Source of the DNA: Lewinella sp. 4G2
GTDB taxonomy: Bacteria; Bacteroidota; Bacteroidia; Chitinophagales; Saprospiraceae
DNA: 64,000 nucleotides
Reading direction: 5' to 3'
Assembly: GCF_001625015.1 (NCBI RefSeq)
Contig: NZ_LVWJ02000014.1
Coordinates: 3,224,001-3,288,000, forward strand
Every line of letters begins with the position of its first letter. The first letter of the stretch is position 1. Shown piece by piece: positions 1 through 7,937 of this stretch. The translations under genes were made by a program, and so were the position numbers. The notes under the pieces are model-generated. The model was not told the DNA's origin. It searched no databases and saw only the letters and a program-made list of their open reading frames with translations.

Positions 1-1944
1 GACGGTGATGCCGTAGGCTTTGGCGCGCCCTTCAGCCCACTTGCCTTCCCAGATCTTGGAGCCGATGATGACGCCGTCGGGGTTGACGGTGTTGACTTTG
101 ATGTGGTCTTTGCCGAGTTCGGCGGCGAGGAGGCGGCTCATGTGTTGCTGGGCTGCTTTGGCCGTGCCGTAGCCGACGTTGTTGGGGCCGGAGACGAGGC
201 CGTTTTTGGAGGCGATGGAGATGAAGTCGCCACCGGTGCCCTGGTCGCGCATGATGCTGGCGGACGCCTGGGCCAGCATGAATTGGCCCTTGACGAGGAC
301 GTTCTGGAGGATGTCCCAATCCTTCTCTGTGTGGTCTTCGAGTGGCTTTGAGATGGCCAGGCCGGCGGAGTGGACGACGATGTCTACGCCACCGAATTCG
401 AGGGCGGCGGCGTCGAATGCTTTTTCGATGGAGTCGGCGCTGGTCACGTCGCAAACGGCGTAGGTGGATTGGTCGCGCTTGTAGGTGGCGTTGGCTTCTT
501 TGAGCGCTTCTTCGTTGATGTCGGAGAGCACCACCACGGCGCCTTCCGCAGCGAGCTTATCGGCAATGGCCTTACCAATACCGCCACCAGCGCCGGTGAC
601 GAGGGCCACCTTGCGGCTGAGAGTTTGTTCGGCGGGCATCCGCTGCAGTTTGGCTTCTTCGAGTAGCCAGTATTCGATGTCGAAAGCTTCCTGACGTGGC
701 AGGGCCGTATACTCGGTGATGGCCTCCGCGCCACGCATCACGTTGATTGCGTTAATGTAAAATTCACTCGCCACGCGGGAGGTCTGTTTGTTCTTCGCAA
801 AGCTGAAGAGACCGACGCCCGGATAGAGAATGATGACGGGGTTCGGGTCGCGTACGGCGGGGGAGTTATCCCGTTTGTGGTCGTTGTAGTATTTATGGTA
901 ACCGGCGCGGTAGTCTGCGAAGGCGTCCTTGAGCTTGCTTAGGATGGCGTCGCGATCGGAAAGATCTTCGTCCGGCGCGAGGTCGAGCACGAGTGGTTGG
1001 ATCTTGGTGCGCAGGAAGTGGTCCGGGCAGGAAGTCCCCATCGGCGCGAGGCGGTCGATGTCGTAAGAGTTCGTGAATTGCAGCACGACGTCGGTATCCT
1101 GAAAGGTACCCACCTGCCGCTTTTCGCTGCTGGTGAGGCCGCGGAGCAGTGGCATCAATTTAGCTGCCTGCGCTTTCCGGGCGTCCGGCACGAGGCTTTC
1201 AACGCGTTGCCCGCCGAATACTTTATCGCCCTGAGCGGCCACCTTTTTTTCGATGTATTCGGAGGCCATCTCAATCACCTCCAGGCTGTTCATGTAGCTC
1301 TCGTAACTGGTATCGCCCCAAGTGAAAAGTCCGTGGCTCCCGAGCACGATCCCGCGGATTCCGGGGTTCTCGGCGAGGCAGCGTTCGAGTTGTAGGCCGA
1401 GGTCGAAACCCGGGCGTTGCCACGGCACCCAGCCCATCGTGTCGCCCCAAATTTCCTTGGTCACCTGCTCGCTGTCCTTGGCGGCGGCCACGGCGATCAG
1501 CGCGTCGGGGTGGAGGTGGTCGATGTGCTTAAACGGCAGTAGCCCGTGCAGCGGCGTATCAATAGATGGCGCGCGGCTGTCAAGATCATAAATACAGTGT
1601 TGGAACAGGCCGACCATGCGGTCTTCGTCTTCGAGGCCCCGGTATACTTTTTTAAGGTCGCGCAGGCGGTCTACGTAGAGCCCGGCGATGCCTTGGCGCG
1701 TCAAAGTTCCAATGTCCCCACCGGATCCTTTGACCCACATGACTTCCACGTCTTTTCCGGTCAGCGGATCCTTTTCGATCGTCTTGCAGCTCGTGTTTCC
1801 GCCGCCGTAGTTGGTGATCCGGAGGTCCGCCCCGAGGATATTCGAGCGGTATAAAAAGAGGGCAACCTGGTCGTCGCCGAGGCTGGCGGCGTGGGCGTCG
1901 TCCCAGAGGTAATCGACGTATTTAAAGGTAGTTGCGCTGGTCAT
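1..1944 (-). CDS. Bifunctional rhamnulose-1-phosphate aldolase / short-chain dehydrogenase (3' end outside window)
   Basis: Reading the minus strand from the ATG at 1944-1942 gives about 648 residues open to the left edge, starting MTSATTFKYVDYLWDD. The N-terminal two thirds is a class II aldolase/adducin-like domain, with NYGGGNTSCK near residue 48 and the metal-binding LGSHGLFTWGD near residue 200. After about residue 470 a Rossmann dehydrogenase follows, with VALVTGAGGGIG and the catalytic region GYGTAKAAQQH. The fusion is typical of the enzyme (RhaEW/YuxG in Bacillus) that splits L-rhamnulose-1-phosphate to DHAP and L-lactaldehyde and oxidises or reduces the aldehyde, in the cytoplasm. 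The family is near 700 residues, so roughly 50 are missing. High GC and strand opposite to the array mark it as core chromosome. Confidence 0.9.
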   Translation of the reverse strand, partial: MTSATTFKYVDYLWDDAHAASLGDDQVALFLYRSNILGADLRITNYGGGNTSCKTIEKDPLTGKDVEVMWVKGSGGDIGTLTRQGIAGLYVDRLRDLKKVYRGLEDEDRMVGLFQHCIYDLDSRAPSIDTPLHGLLPFKHIDHLHPDALIAVAAAKDSEQVTKEIWGDTMGWVPWQRPGFDLGLQLERCLAENPGIRGIVLGSHGLFTWGDTSYESYMNSLEVIEMASEYIEKKVAAQGDKVFGGQRVESLVPDARKAQAAKLMPLLRGLTSSEKRQVGTFQDTDVVLQFTNSYDIDRLAPMGTSCPDHFLRTKIQPLVLDLAPDEDLSDRDAILSKLKDAFADYRAGYHKYYNDHKRDNSPAVRDPNPVIILYPGVGLFSFAKNKQTSRVASEFYINAINVMRGAEAITEYTALPRQEAFDIEYWLLEEAKLQRMPAEQTLSRKVALVTGAGGGIGKAIADKLAAEGAVVVLSDINEEALKEANATYKRDQSTYAVCDVTSADSIEKAFDAAALEFGGVDIVVHSAGLAISKPLEDHTEKDWDILQNVLVKGQFMLAQASASIMRDQGTGGDFISIASKNGLVSGPNNVGYGTAKAAQQHMSRLLAAELGKDHIKVNTVNPDGVIIGSKIWEGKWAEGRAKAYGITV

Positions 1945-2041
1945 GTGTGGGTAATTAATGATGAAAGTCGGCCGTTTTGGCGGGTGTTGCTAAGTTATGG
2001 AGTGGGGTGGCGGGAGGTGTCCCTTACTGTGCTTGCTACTT

Positions 2042-2111
2042 GATTCTCGATACTCGATTCTCGATACTCGATTCTTGATTCTCGATACTCGATACTCGAT
2101 TCTCGATTCTT
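2042..2111. repeat. Tandem heptamer repeat GAT(T/A)CT(C/T)
   Basis: Ten consecutive 7-base units alternating GATTCTC, GATACTC and GATTCTT. A microsatellite-like tract about 100 bases upstream of the aldolase start. Confidence 0.9.
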
Positions 2112-2313
2112 GATTGGCTCCGCGTGGGGGAGATATGTGATAAGTGATATTTGATGGGTGATATTTGATTTGCTCCCCACGGCTCAGGGACTCTGTTGAT
2201 TTGGGCGCTGGCGCGGGTGCGGGGTTTTGGGGGAAGGGGTAAGGATTTTAGACGTTAGATTTTGGATTTTAGACGGGAGGGTGGTGGAGGTATTAAAAAC
2301 CCCGAGGGGGTGG

Positions 2314-2413
2314 AACGAAAACCCGGAGCGCGTCTTCGACGAACACCGGGCTACGAGGTTTACCCCTTCGGGGCAAGGTGAGGGGTGGGGCATTGTCGTC
2401 GGGGTTGACGTGA
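2314..2413. repeat. REP-like palindromic repeat, family A, copy 1
   Basis: A 100-base unit beginning AACGAAAACCCGGAGCG. It contains an inverted CCCGG/CCGGG pair around GTCTTCGACGAACA and a second small CCCC-TTC-GGGG hairpin. It is repeated almost exactly at 2446-2545. Confidence 0.85.
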
Positions 2414-2445
2414 GTTGAAGGTTGGTTGGCTCGGTCTCCTTGACT

Positions 2446-2545
2446 AACGAAAACCCGGAGCGCGTCTTCGACGAACACCGGGCTACGAGGTTTACCCCTT
2501 CGGGGCAAGGTGAGGGGTGGGGCATTGTCGTTGGGGTTGACGTGA
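2446..2545. repeat. REP-like palindromic repeat, family A, copy 2
   Basis: Near-perfect direct copy of 2314-2413, 132 bases downstream. Each copy is followed by a variant of a GGCTCGGTCTCCTTGACTAACG link. Confidence 0.85.
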
Positions 2546-2576
2546 AATGAAGGTGGTCGGCTCGGTCTCCTTGACT

Positions 2577-2646
2577 AACGAAAACCCAGGGTCGTTCGGC
2601 TGCGCCTCCTTGACCCTGGGCTAACTTGCTTGTCCCTCCGGGACAA
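2577..2646. repeat. REP-like palindromic repeat, family B
   Basis: AACGAAAACCCAGGGTCG, then CCTCCTTGACCCTGGGC forms a CCCAGGG/CCCTGGG stem, followed by a TCCCTCCGGGA hairpin. The same unit recurs at 5909-5978 on the other side of the recombinase and IS. Confidence 0.85.
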
Positions 2647-2755
2647 TTGGTCTTGGGAAGGGGCTAGAGTGGTCTGCAAACGTTTTTATTCGGTTAAATT
2701 CGCAAGTATACGTTTGTAGGTAGGTGGTTAGGATGGGGTGGGCGCACCTTTGGGC

Positions 2756-4066
2756 ATGAGCGTGAAAATTAGTATCGAGGAGATTGAGGTGTCGGGGTAC
2801 CGGCGCTACCGGATTCGGCCGCGGGGGTACGTGGACAATTATTTTGGGTTGACGGAGGGGATACCAGGAATTTGGTACGACAATACGTCGAGATGCCTGA
2901 CGGCGCCGGTTAGGGAGGAGACGTTGAGACATCTTCGGGAAATATTTGGTCCTAATTGCTTGGTATGGAAGGATCGCCCCGAATCAGGATGGAAAGATTA
3001 CCCTGATGATAGAACTATTGATAGATCTGCGTATGCTAGCCAGCAACCGTGGGATCGGGAAAGGCACCAGGATCAAAGAGCTCCGGATCCACCGTGGGCA
3101 CAATCTTCCGGTGATACATTCGACGGAAATGGTAGTAGGTCAGCGCATCCGCGTAAAGGAGGTTGGGAGCAAAGACAACCACGTGAGACGGCACCGAAGC
3201 GTTCGTTCCTGAATACAAAGGACTTAGCACCCCACTGGAACGAGGTAGTACACCGCACGAAGGAGCAGTTGCAGGTGCGGCGGTACAGTCCGTCCACCCT
3301 GAAGAGTTATCTGGCGCACCTGCGTCATTTCTGTGCGACCTACCCGAAGAAAACCCTGGCGGACGTCAATGATGAACTGCTACGGTCTTACCTGGTTGGG
3401 CGGGCAAAAGGGGGCAATTTTTCCGAGTCGACCCAAGGGCAGGCCTTGAACGCGCTGAAGTTTTGGTTGGAGCAGGTAGAGGGGCGACCAAAAGCTTTTA
3501 TTGATTTGCGGGCGAAGAAAAAGAAGTCGCTGCCTACCGTGCTCAGCGTAGCGGAAGTGAAGCGTCTCTTCGAAGTGGTTGATAACCGCAAGCACCGGTG
3601 CATTTTGAAGATCATTTACGGCGGTGGCCTCCGTTTGAGTGAAGTATGCCGCCTACGCATAGCAGATATCCAGAGTGATCGGTTGCAAATCTTTGTTCAC
3701 GGCGGGAAAGGGAAGAAAGATCGGTACACCACGCTGTCCGCCCGGTTCCTGGTGGAGTTGCGGGAGTACTATAAAGAATACCGTCCGCAATACTGGTTAT
3801 TTGAGGGGCAGTCGGGTGGTCAGTACAGCAAGCGGAGTGTCCAGGCTATCCTACGGAAAGCGGTGGAGCGGAGTGGGGTGAACCCGTATTGTACGGTCCA
3901 TACCCTACGCCATAGTTATGCGACGCACTTACTGGAGACGGGGACGTCCTTGCGCCACATCCAAGTGTTACTGGGCCACGCGAGTACGCGGACGACGGAG
4001 ATTTATACGCACGTGAGTAATAAGGAGCGGCGGCAGGTGATTAGTCCGTTGGATCGGTTGGAGTAG
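2756..4066 (+). CDS. Tyrosine recombinase, candidate array integrase (IntI-like but lacking the IntI insertion)
   Basis: Site-specific recombinase of about 436 residues counted from the ATG at 2756; an in-frame GTG at 2738 would add six. Residues 1-60 hold a small domain of the kind found at the N-terminus of many Bacteroidota integrases (GIPGIWYDNTSRCLTAP). A low-complexity polar linker follows to about 145, then a SAM-like DNA-binding domain (RRYSPSTLKSYLAHL) and the catalytic domain. Visible catalytic set: Arg in GGGLRLSEV, Lys in HGGKGKKDR, HTLRHS near 382-387, His in LLGHAS near 408, Tyr in EIYTH near 417. The C-terminus ISPLDRL resembles that of IntI1. The segment between the Lys and HTLRH is only about 70 residues, so the extra helix that defines IntI is absent. 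It lies 2.1 kb upstream of the first array core and is co-directional with it. Acting on the array is an inference. Confidence 0.85.
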   Translation: MSVKISIEEIEVSGYRRYRIRPRGYVDNYFGLTEGIPGIWYDNTSRCLTAPVREETLRHLREIFGPNCLVWKDRPESGWKDYPDDRTIDRSAYASQQPWDRERHQDQRAPDPPWAQSSGDTFDGNGSRSAHPRKGGWEQRQPRETAPKRSFLNTKDLAPHWNEVVHRTKEQLQVRRYSPSTLKSYLAHLRHFCATYPKKTLADVNDELLRSYLVGRAKGGNFSESTQGQALNALKFWLEQVEGRPKAFIDLRAKKKKSLPTVLSVAEVKRLFEVVDNRKHRCILKIIYGGGLRLSEVCRLRIADIQSDRLQIFVHGGKGKKDRYTTLSARFLVELREYYKEYRPQYWLFEGQSGGQYSKRSVQAILRKAVERSGVNPYCTVHTLRHSYATHLLETGTSLRHIQVLLGHASTRTTEIYTHVSNKERRQVISPLDRLE

Positions 4067-4289
4067 GGGGGGAGTTTCTAGTGGCTAGTTTCTAGTTTCT
4101 AGTTTCTAGTGGGGAGTTTCTAGATGTTACGATCGGGGTTTGCTTGCTGAGATGGGTTTTAGCAGCGATGGTTGGGTTTATGCGTGGAGTTTGAGCGTTT
4201 CAGGCGGAGTGGCTTGGTTTGGAGTTTATTCCACGCTGGATGGAAGGCGGCTGGTTGGGTTTGGTATTTACGTAGTGGGTTGCGGGGAT

Positions 4290-4358
4290 AACGAAAACCC
4301 GGATCGCGTCTTCGACGATCACCGGGCTACAAGGTGTACCCCTACCGGGGTAAGGGGT
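4290..4358. repeat. REP-like palindromic repeat, family A, partial copy 3
   Basis: Matches the first 70 bases of the copies at 2314 and 2446 with a few changes, including CCCGGATCGCG and GACGATCACCGGG, which keep the hairpin. Confidence 0.8.
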
Positions 4359-4397
4359 TTGGTGGGGTAGAGGGCTGGTTGAGGACTTTATTTGGTT

Positions 4398-4413
4398 TAG
4401 TTAGGTCTAACTA
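4398..4413. promoter_or_regulatory. Perfect palindrome containing fused GTTRRRY and RYYYAAC boxes
   Basis: TAGTTAG-GT-CTAACTA, 7-base arms with a 2-base centre. It contains GTTAGGT (GTTRRRY) and GTCTAAC (RYYYAAC) overlapping. Its position between recombinase and array makes it a possible recombinase-binding or attI-type site. The function is unproven. Confidence 0.35.
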
Positions 4414-4468
4414 GACTAGGAAAACTAAGGTCGTTTGGTTGTGCTTCCGTGGATAACGGAAACACGGA

Positions 4469-5792
4469 GAGAGTGTTCTAGGAACTGTGTCTGACAAAAC
4501 TTGTTATATCAGATTATGGCACAAACTAAATCAAAAACCAAAGCCTCCGAGTTTGACTTCGAGGCCTACCGCACTCAAGTTGTCCAGGGATTTATCAAAG
4601 GCCAAGCCCTTACGGGGCAAGATGGGCTACTTAAGCCCCTCATCGCTCAGTTTATCGAAGCCGCCTTGGCCGCTGAGATGGACGACCACCTGGCTGACGA
4701 AGCACAGCGAGGCTTGACGAACAAGCGCAACGGACAGTTGACTAAAGAGGTGCAGACCACGCTCGGTGCGGTTGACATCGACTACTCGCGCGACCGTGCC
4801 GGACGCTTTGAGCCCGTTACGGTGCGCAAACGTAGTCGGCAACTCGCCCTGGGTTTCGAAGAGCAGATCATTGAACTCTACGCTTCCGGTTCTTCTTTGG
4901 AAGATATTACCCGAACGCTGAGCAAGCTCTATGGTGCTGAGATGAGCACGGCTCGTATCTCGGGCGTCATCAATGCGACCTGGCAGACGGTCGAAGACTG
5001 GCACAGGCGGCGCTTGCCAGCCTGCCTAGTCGTACTATTTATCGATGCCATTCATATCGATGTGCGTCGTGAACACGGGGTAGCTAAAGTGGCCCTTTAC
5101 GTCGCATATGGGATTACTTTGGAAGGCAAGCGTGAGGTAATCGGTCTTATCCCCGGTCAGGGCACCGAGGGCGCCGTTGAGTGGGCGCGCTGTCTAGAGT
5201 CGTTCAAACAGCGCGGGCTGGAGGACGTACTGATTACTTGCAGCGACGGCCTGGCGGGACTCAAAAGTGTGATTGCACAGACATGGCCACAGACGCAAAT
5301 CCAGCGCTGTGTCGTCCATAAGATCCGCAATACCTTCCGTTTACTGGATGACAAGGACTCTAAACAGGTCCTGCGTCAACTAAAAGAGGTTTACAATGCC
5401 GTTAACGAAGCCGAGGCAAGCCGCCGGTTGGAGGACTTCGGTAACTACTGGCAGGGTAAGTATGATCTAGTGGTTGCACTTTGGCGCAAGGACTGGGACG
5501 AGCTGATGACGTGTATGAAGCTGAGTCCGGCGTTGAAGAAGTTAACCTACACGACCAATGCGATCGAGAACCTTAACCGTGAAATCCGGCGAGTTGTCAA
5601 AACGAAGGGCGCCTGGCCGAACGACCGATCCCTGCTCATCCAACTCTATCACTCCTTGGATCGCAAACGCGATAGCTGGAATAAGTCCGTGCTAGGTTGG
5701 TCGAGTATCCACCGCGAACTATGCGAAACGTTCGGGGAACGGTACACCAAGCATTTTAATTAATCACCAGACACAGTTCACTGAACACTCTC
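4469..5792 (+). mobile_element. IS256-family insertion sequence
   Basis: Terminal inverted repeats of 25 bases, 4469-4493 and 5768-5792, starting GAGAGTGTTC and matching at 22 positions. Both ends are flanked by the 7-base direct repeat ACACGGA (4462-4468 and 5793-5799), taken as the target duplication. The element lies between the recombinase and the array and may have displaced the original att/promoter region. Confidence 0.85.
4516..5763 (+). CDS. IS256-family (mutator-type) transposase
   Basis: DDE transposase of about 415 residues from the ATG at 4516; an in-frame TTG at 4501 is less likely. Recognisable mutator-family segments: the N-terminal LTGQDGLLKPLIAQFIEAAL, the first Asp in VLFIDAIHID, the second in LITCSDGLAGL, and the Glu in TTNAIENLNREIRR. 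It fills the IS between the terminal repeats and ends a few bases before the right repeat. It appears intact and potentially active. Confidence 0.93.
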   Translation: MAQTKSKTKASEFDFEAYRTQVVQGFIKGQALTGQDGLLKPLIAQFIEAALAAEMDDHLADEAQRGLTNKRNGQLTKEVQTTLGAVDIDYSRDRAGRFEPVTVRKRSRQLALGFEEQIIELYASGSSLEDITRTLSKLYGAEMSTARISGVINATWQTVEDWHRRRLPACLVVLFIDAIHIDVRREHGVAKVALYVAYGITLEGKREVIGLIPGQGTEGAVEWARCLESFKQRGLEDVLITCSDGLAGLKSVIAQTWPQTQIQRCVVHKIRNTFRLLDDKDSKQVLRQLKEVYNAVNEAEASRRLEDFGNYWQGKYDLVVALWRKDWDELMTCMKLSPALKKLTYTTNAIENLNREIRRVVKTKGAWPNDRSLLIQLYHSLDRKRDSWNKSVLGWSSIHRELCETFGERYTKHFN

Positions 5793-6183
5793 ACACGGAT
5801 AACGCAAATCCAGATTACGAAAACCCAGGGCCGTTCGGCTGCGCCTCTTTGAACAACGAAAACTCGGATAACGAAAACCCAGGGTGGTTCGGCTGCGCCT
5901 CTTTGAATAACGAAAACCCAGGGTCGTTCGGCTGCGCCTCCTTGACCCTGGGCTAACCTGCTTGTCCCTCCGGGACAATGGTTCTGCGGGCTATTTGGTG
6001 GTCACCTGGGTTGCGTTGTTCCGCCATATTTGATTCTTACACGCAATTCCGCTGTTTAAGATGGTCGAGGATATTGAGTGACTACGTCAATTGGCGTTCG
6101 ATTTGGAGTGTTGGTTTCATTGGGGTTTTAAGAAGTTTGGGGGGCGTCCATAGGGTTATTATGGGCAATGTTTGTATCTTGGT
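5793..6183. other. Gene-free approach to the array
   Basis: REP-B copies up to 5978, then about 200 bases without a credible gene ending at the first GTTGGGC core. A leader promoter for the first cassettes would be expected here; I could not identify one. Confidence 0.6.
5817..5978. repeat. Cluster of REP-like family B repeats (three copies)
   Basis: Three head-to-tail ACGAAAACCCAGGG units start at 5817, 5869 and 5909. Only the last keeps the full CCCAGGG/CCCTGGG stem and the TCCCTCCGGGA hairpin. Confidence 0.85.
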
Positions 6184-6190
6184 GTTGGGC
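6184..6190 (+). other. First core site of the array, candidate attI
   Basis: GTTGGGC with no R''-type partner or long palindrome upstream, directly before the first cassette gene. The 20 bases before it (AATGTTTGTATCTTGGT) resemble the end of the 54-base units (ACGTTTGTTCATCGTTGT). The bases after it (AGAACAGAATAAAA) match those after the core at 7666. Its place at the head of the array fits attI. Use by the recombinase is inferred. Confidence 0.5.
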
Positions 6191-6274
6191 AGAACAGAAT
6201 AAAACTAAAACTCATAGATGTTTTCTGCCGAAGACAAAGCCACCCTGTAAATAATTAAACAAAGATAATGCCAC

Positions 6275-6925
6275 TTGATGAATGCTGAGTTAAAAAGAGA
6301 CAAATACTGGGAAAAATGGATCAGCGTAAGATCGCCAGAACTCCACGGTGATCGAATCGCATCCTACAAGGAGGTATTCTATCGTTATGAAAGAGTGATT
6401 TCGGCTATTGATGGCCGAACATTTTACGACATCCTTGGCTATTCGCATTATGAGAATATGGCCACAAACGTATTAGCATATTTATTTGATGATAACGAAG
6501 ATCATGGCTTGGCAGGTCTATTTGTAAAAAGTTGGTTAGAGGTAAACCAATTGAAAAACCCACATAATTATGGTGTCAATAGAATCGAAAGAGAGTATGT
6601 ATTGCCCGACGGCAAACGTATAGATCTTCTAGTTGAATTCAATGATCAAATTTGGATTATTGAGAATAAGATCTATGCAGCGGCATATAATGATTTAGAC
6701 TCATATTGTTCACAGATTGAAGGAATCTACTCGAAGAATGAACGCAAGGTGAGTGTATTCCTCCTTTCAATGTTTGATCAAAGATTGCCTGATTGCAGTT
6801 ATGATCTAAAATTAGTAACTTACAAATCATTTGTCGATTGCATTGAAAATAACTTGGGAAACTATATTCTTCACGCTAATCAGAGTAGGCTTCCTGCAAT
6901 TTTGGAATTTCTTAAATCACTTTAA
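6275..6925 (+). CDS. PD-(D/E)XK nuclease-superfamily protein
   Basis: 216 residues, first gene of the array. The core PD-(D/E)XK pattern is visible: Glu60 in HYENM, Asp117 in DGKRIDLLVEF, Glu130-Asn-Lys132 in WIIENKIYA, and Gln147 in the following helix (YCSQIEG). Such proteins are usually longer, with a C-terminal domain. The next frame starts four bases after this stop in the same reading frame, so the pair may be one gene split by a nonsense codon. A role in DNA restriction or phage defence is plausible but inferred from fold and context only. Confidence 0.75.
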   Translation: MMNAELKRDKYWEKWISVRSPELHGDRIASYKEVFYRYERVISAIDGRTFYDILGYSHYENMATNVLAYLFDDNEDHGLAGLFVKSWLEVNQLKNPHNYGVNRIEREYVLPDGKRIDLLVEFNDQIWIIENKIYAAAYNDLDSYCSQIEGIYSKNERKVSVFLLSMFDQRLPDCSYDLKLVTYKSFVDCIENNLGNYILHANQSRLPAILEFLKSL

Positions 6926-6928
6926 AGA

Positions 6929-7393
6929 ATGGCTAATAACGATATCATTGATATTAACTTTGCGAAGTTTTGTTCTGAGAATAAAGAGATTTTAAACTCT
7001 TTCATGCATTATTTCACAGTTCAAACAGATGGCATTACTGAGTTGATGAATTTAGTTGCTTCTGGTATAGATAAGCATTACGATCCTGTTGAGTCCTGGA
7101 GAGGTTTTGTTCTTTATAAAAACTATGTAATAAAAGATGGCGGTATTATCTCAGTAGATATTATTTTCAATCTTACAGGCATAGAAGTGAACATATGGAG
7201 TCGTGAAAAATCAAAATATTCTGAGATTATTTTAAGTCGATTACGAAATAATACCGGAATGAAAAATACGTTCGATGGTAGACTGCTATTTATTGACTCT
7301 AAAGATTTTGAAATTACTAGTCCACAGAATTTAATAATTCGAAAAATATCTGAGGCCTTTGACTTAGTAGCAAATGCTATAAAAGAACTTTAA
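6929..7393 (+). CDS. Hypothetical protein, possible C-terminal half of the preceding nuclease
   Basis: 154 residues, mixed alpha/beta, no recognised motif. It starts at 6929, in frame with the upstream gene and separated only by TAA-AGA. It ends six bases before the R'' box of the first long att site. Either a translationally coupled partner of the nuclease or its separated C-terminal domain. Confidence 0.6.
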   Translation: MANNDIIDINFAKFCSENKEILNSFMHYFTVQTDGITELMNLVASGIDKHYDPVESWRGFVLYKNYVIKDGGIISVDIIFNLTGIEVNIWSREKSKYSEIILSRLRNNTGMKNTFDGRLLFIDSKDFEITSPQNLIIRKISEAFDLVANAIKEL

Positions 7394-7398
7394 AATCC

Positions 7399-7618
7399 GC
7401 CCAACATTGCAATCCACGACAAGCCGCTATTACTTCGAGTCTAGCAGGGTAGAAGGGTCATTGCCCGGCCAATAGCCCGCACACTCGGATGGCCAAAAGT
7501 CCTCCGCAAGCTCCGGAGTTTTGGCCATGCTCGCTTTGCGGCCCAGTGGCCTTTTAGTTCCGATTGACTATCTTAGTGGAGTTAAGGACGCGGCCTGCGT
7601 GGGCTGCATGCGTTGGGC
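7399..7618 (+). repeat. attC1, long attC-like site
   Basis: 220 bases. GCCCAAC at 7399, GTTGGGC at 7612. Pairing scheme of the family: box R''/R', then TGCAATCCACG-type arm, GCCGC/GCGGC, a variable segment, GGCCACTGG/CCAGTGGCC, and ATGGCCAAAA/TTTTGGCCAT with a CTCCGGAG apex. The variable segment is subtype B (GGGTAGAAGGG). Here GGCCAATAG replaces GGCCACTGG. Confidence 0.9.
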
Positions 7619-7672
7619 GAAACAGAATAAATACTATGACTTAGAATACGCTCGTTTATCGCTGTGTTGGGC
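7619..7672 (+). repeat. 54-base core-ended unit (1 copy)
   Basis: One unit with TATGACTTAGAATACG and a terminal GTTGGGC at 7666-7672. The following 7673-7937 holds no recognisable gene or repeat. Confidence 0.8.
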
Positions 7673-7937
7673 AGAACAGAATAAAAACTAAGCATTAGAT
7701 GACGTTCTAAATCAGAAAGTAACAGTCTTACATATAATAATTTATCAGATTTTGTTAAAACTTAAGCGACAGGTTCAATTACCTAAGTGACGTTATCCCC
7801 AAACTGAAATATAGATTTATCGTTGCTGAGCAAATCAAATGTGGGCTCAATGTTTTTCAGACTGTGAACAAATCTGTGAAACTAGCGATTATATCATCGA
7901 CTTTTGAATTCATCAGGAGTTGTAAACAGATTAAGTC

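Larger units (their letters stand above)
1945..2755. other. Gene-free repeat-rich intergenic region
   Basis: About 800 bases between the divergent aldolase and recombinase genes. It holds a heptamer tandem repeat, two 100-base REP-like copies and one copy of a second REP-like family, listed separately. The promoters of both neighbours must lie here but no clear match is visible. Short open frames in the repeats have low complexity and are not credible genes. Confidence 0.7.
4067..4468. other. Gene-free region with simple repeats and a palindrome
   Basis: Between the recombinase stop and the IS256 left end. It contains a TTTCTAG-type simple repeat (about 4076-4122), a third REP-A copy (4290-4358) and the palindrome at 4398-4413. 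A 76-codon open frame at 4140-4370 ends in the REP and is not credible. Confidence 0.7.

Noticed and set aside
32..1854. Several short frames on both strands of the aldolase gene
   Set aside because: Shadows of the long minus-strand reading frame 1944 to the left edge.
2184..2525. 113-codon minus-strand frame with a repeated HPSPCPEGVNLVARC segment
   Set aside because: Translation of the two REP-A copies; low complexity.
4140..4370. 76-codon frame between recombinase and IS256
   Set aside because: Low-complexity, ends in a REP copy, no support.
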